Of a stretch of DNA of 64,000 bases, positions 63,732 through 64,000 are shown piece by piece. Within the stretch, counting starts at the first letter, position 1; each line of letters opens with the position of its first letter. The stretch spans positions 930,001-994,000 of the forward strand of contig VWRR01000001.1 in NCBI GenBank assembly GCA_013995675.1, written 5' to 3'. Origin of the DNA: Cyanidiococcus yangmingshanensis. Its lineage: Eukaryota > Rhodophyta > Bangiophyceae > Cyanidiales > Cyanidiaceae. The notes beneath the pieces are model-generated. The model did no database searches, was not told the DNA's origin, and saw only the letters and a program-made list of their open reading frames with translations. The translations under genes were made by a program, and so were the position numbers.

Positions 63732-64000
63732 ATGACGTTTATTTCCAATGTCCTTTCGGGAATACAGTCCACAGGTCTGTTTTCACGGGCGGGTTCGTGG
63801 GGTGATCCGATGACGCGTCTCTGCGGTCAGCCGTCTCGGTTTTGCAACTCGATAGGCTTCTCGCTACGTCACAACCAGGCGAAGTTTACGTATTCTCCTC
63901 ATAAACATGTGCCTACGCGGCGCTGTTCGACGCTGATGAAAGTTCCCTTGCCAGCGGGTGAAGCGGAGGCGGTGTCCAACGGCTCTGCAGTGGACGCTGT
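63732..64000 (+). CDS. Start of an unidentified gene, probably organelle-targeted (3' end outside window)
   Basis: From the ATG at 63732 (MTFISNVLSGIQSTGLFSRA) the frame stays open for 89 codons to the window edge. The N-terminus has Ser, Arg and hydrophobic residues but almost no acidic ones (RLCGQPSRFCNSIGFSLRHN; THVPTRRCSTLMK region), as in a mitochondrial presequence with a possible cleavage near the RCST. After it comes an acidic stretch (GEAEAVSNGSAVDAV). The mature protein is not yet visible, so the function is unknown. Confidence 0.6.
   Translation, partial: MTFISNVLSGIQSTGLFSRAGSWGDPMTRLCGQPSRFCNSIGFSLRHNQAKFTYSPHKHVPTRRCSTLMKVPLPAGEAEAVSNGSAVDA

Noticed and set aside
63152-63772. 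Overlapping open frames on both strands near the right end
   Set aside because: They are low-complexity, Arg/Pro-rich and driven by GCC-rich sequence and the 9-bp repeat. There is no conserved feature.
1-64000. Pervasive programmed frameshifting as in Euplotes
   Set aside because: Shifts are both plus and minus one, share no slippery motif or stop-codon context, and many long genes have none. Indel errors explain them more simply.
1-64000. Short introns as the cause of frame changes
   Set aside because: Conserved protein continues across the breaks with only one base gained or lost, and no GT-AG pairs bound a removable segment.
1-64000. CRISPR arrays, transposons or virus-like elements
   Set aside because: There are no spaced repeat arrays, transposase or polymerase motifs, terminal repeats or target duplications. 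Repeats are limited to microsatellites and two short direct-repeat pairs.

Overview
The window looks like nuclear DNA from a unicellular red alga of the Cyanidiophyceae, close to Cyanidioschyzon. It is compact and GC-balanced, and genes on both strands lie a few hundred bases apart with no recognisable spliceosomal introns. The proteins are eukaryotic, and a plastid-type protein (DUF3110) is present. The strongest pointer is a permuted tRNA-Ala(UGC) gene at 24066-24161, in which the 3' half lies upstream of the 5' half. This gene form is known from Cyanidioschyzon merolae. I see no rRNA, CRISPR, transposon or virus-like element.

Layout. 0-8.2 kb: end of a TOM40 channel gene, a TEN1-like telomere protein, and a class II formin with a PTEN-like N-terminus. 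8.1-18.7 kb: PNO1, an unknown reverse-strand gene, an NBS1/nibrin-like FHA protein, a ZnT/MTP zinc transporter, another unknown gene, a PyrP2-like HAD protein and a small unknown gene. 18.8-28.3 kb: type II NADH dehydrogenase, GTP cyclohydrolase I, an unknown gene, the permuted tRNA and a hormone-sensitive-lipase homologue. 29-40 kb: an extended-synaptotagmin-like protein, an unknown gene, a PH-CaMK-type kinase, a SET-domain methyltransferase and a BAR-WW protein. 41-54.5 kb: mercaptopyruvate sulfurtransferase, a DnaJ-type zinc-finger protein, tubulin cofactor D, a GH47 mannosidase, an unknown gene, glutathione synthetase and PDCD5. 55-64 kb: an AT-hook protein, a DUF3110 protein, TRAPPC2, CTR9 and the start of a gene that runs off the window. 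The genes are unrelated housekeeping functions (telomere and DNA repair, organelle import, membrane contact and traffic, cytoskeleton, redox and thiol metabolism) and nothing suggests an operon.

A second theme is reading-frame integrity. Many genes are open over their whole length, including the 1123-codon TBCD. Others encode clearly conserved proteins that pass between frames through single-base gains or losses, often near short homopolymers: TOM40, the formin, lipase, GH47, glutathione synthetase, CTR9 and several unknown genes. Uncorrected indels in a long-read assembly are the simplest explanation. True decay of some copies cannot be excluded, and several stretches that look empty may hold broken genes.
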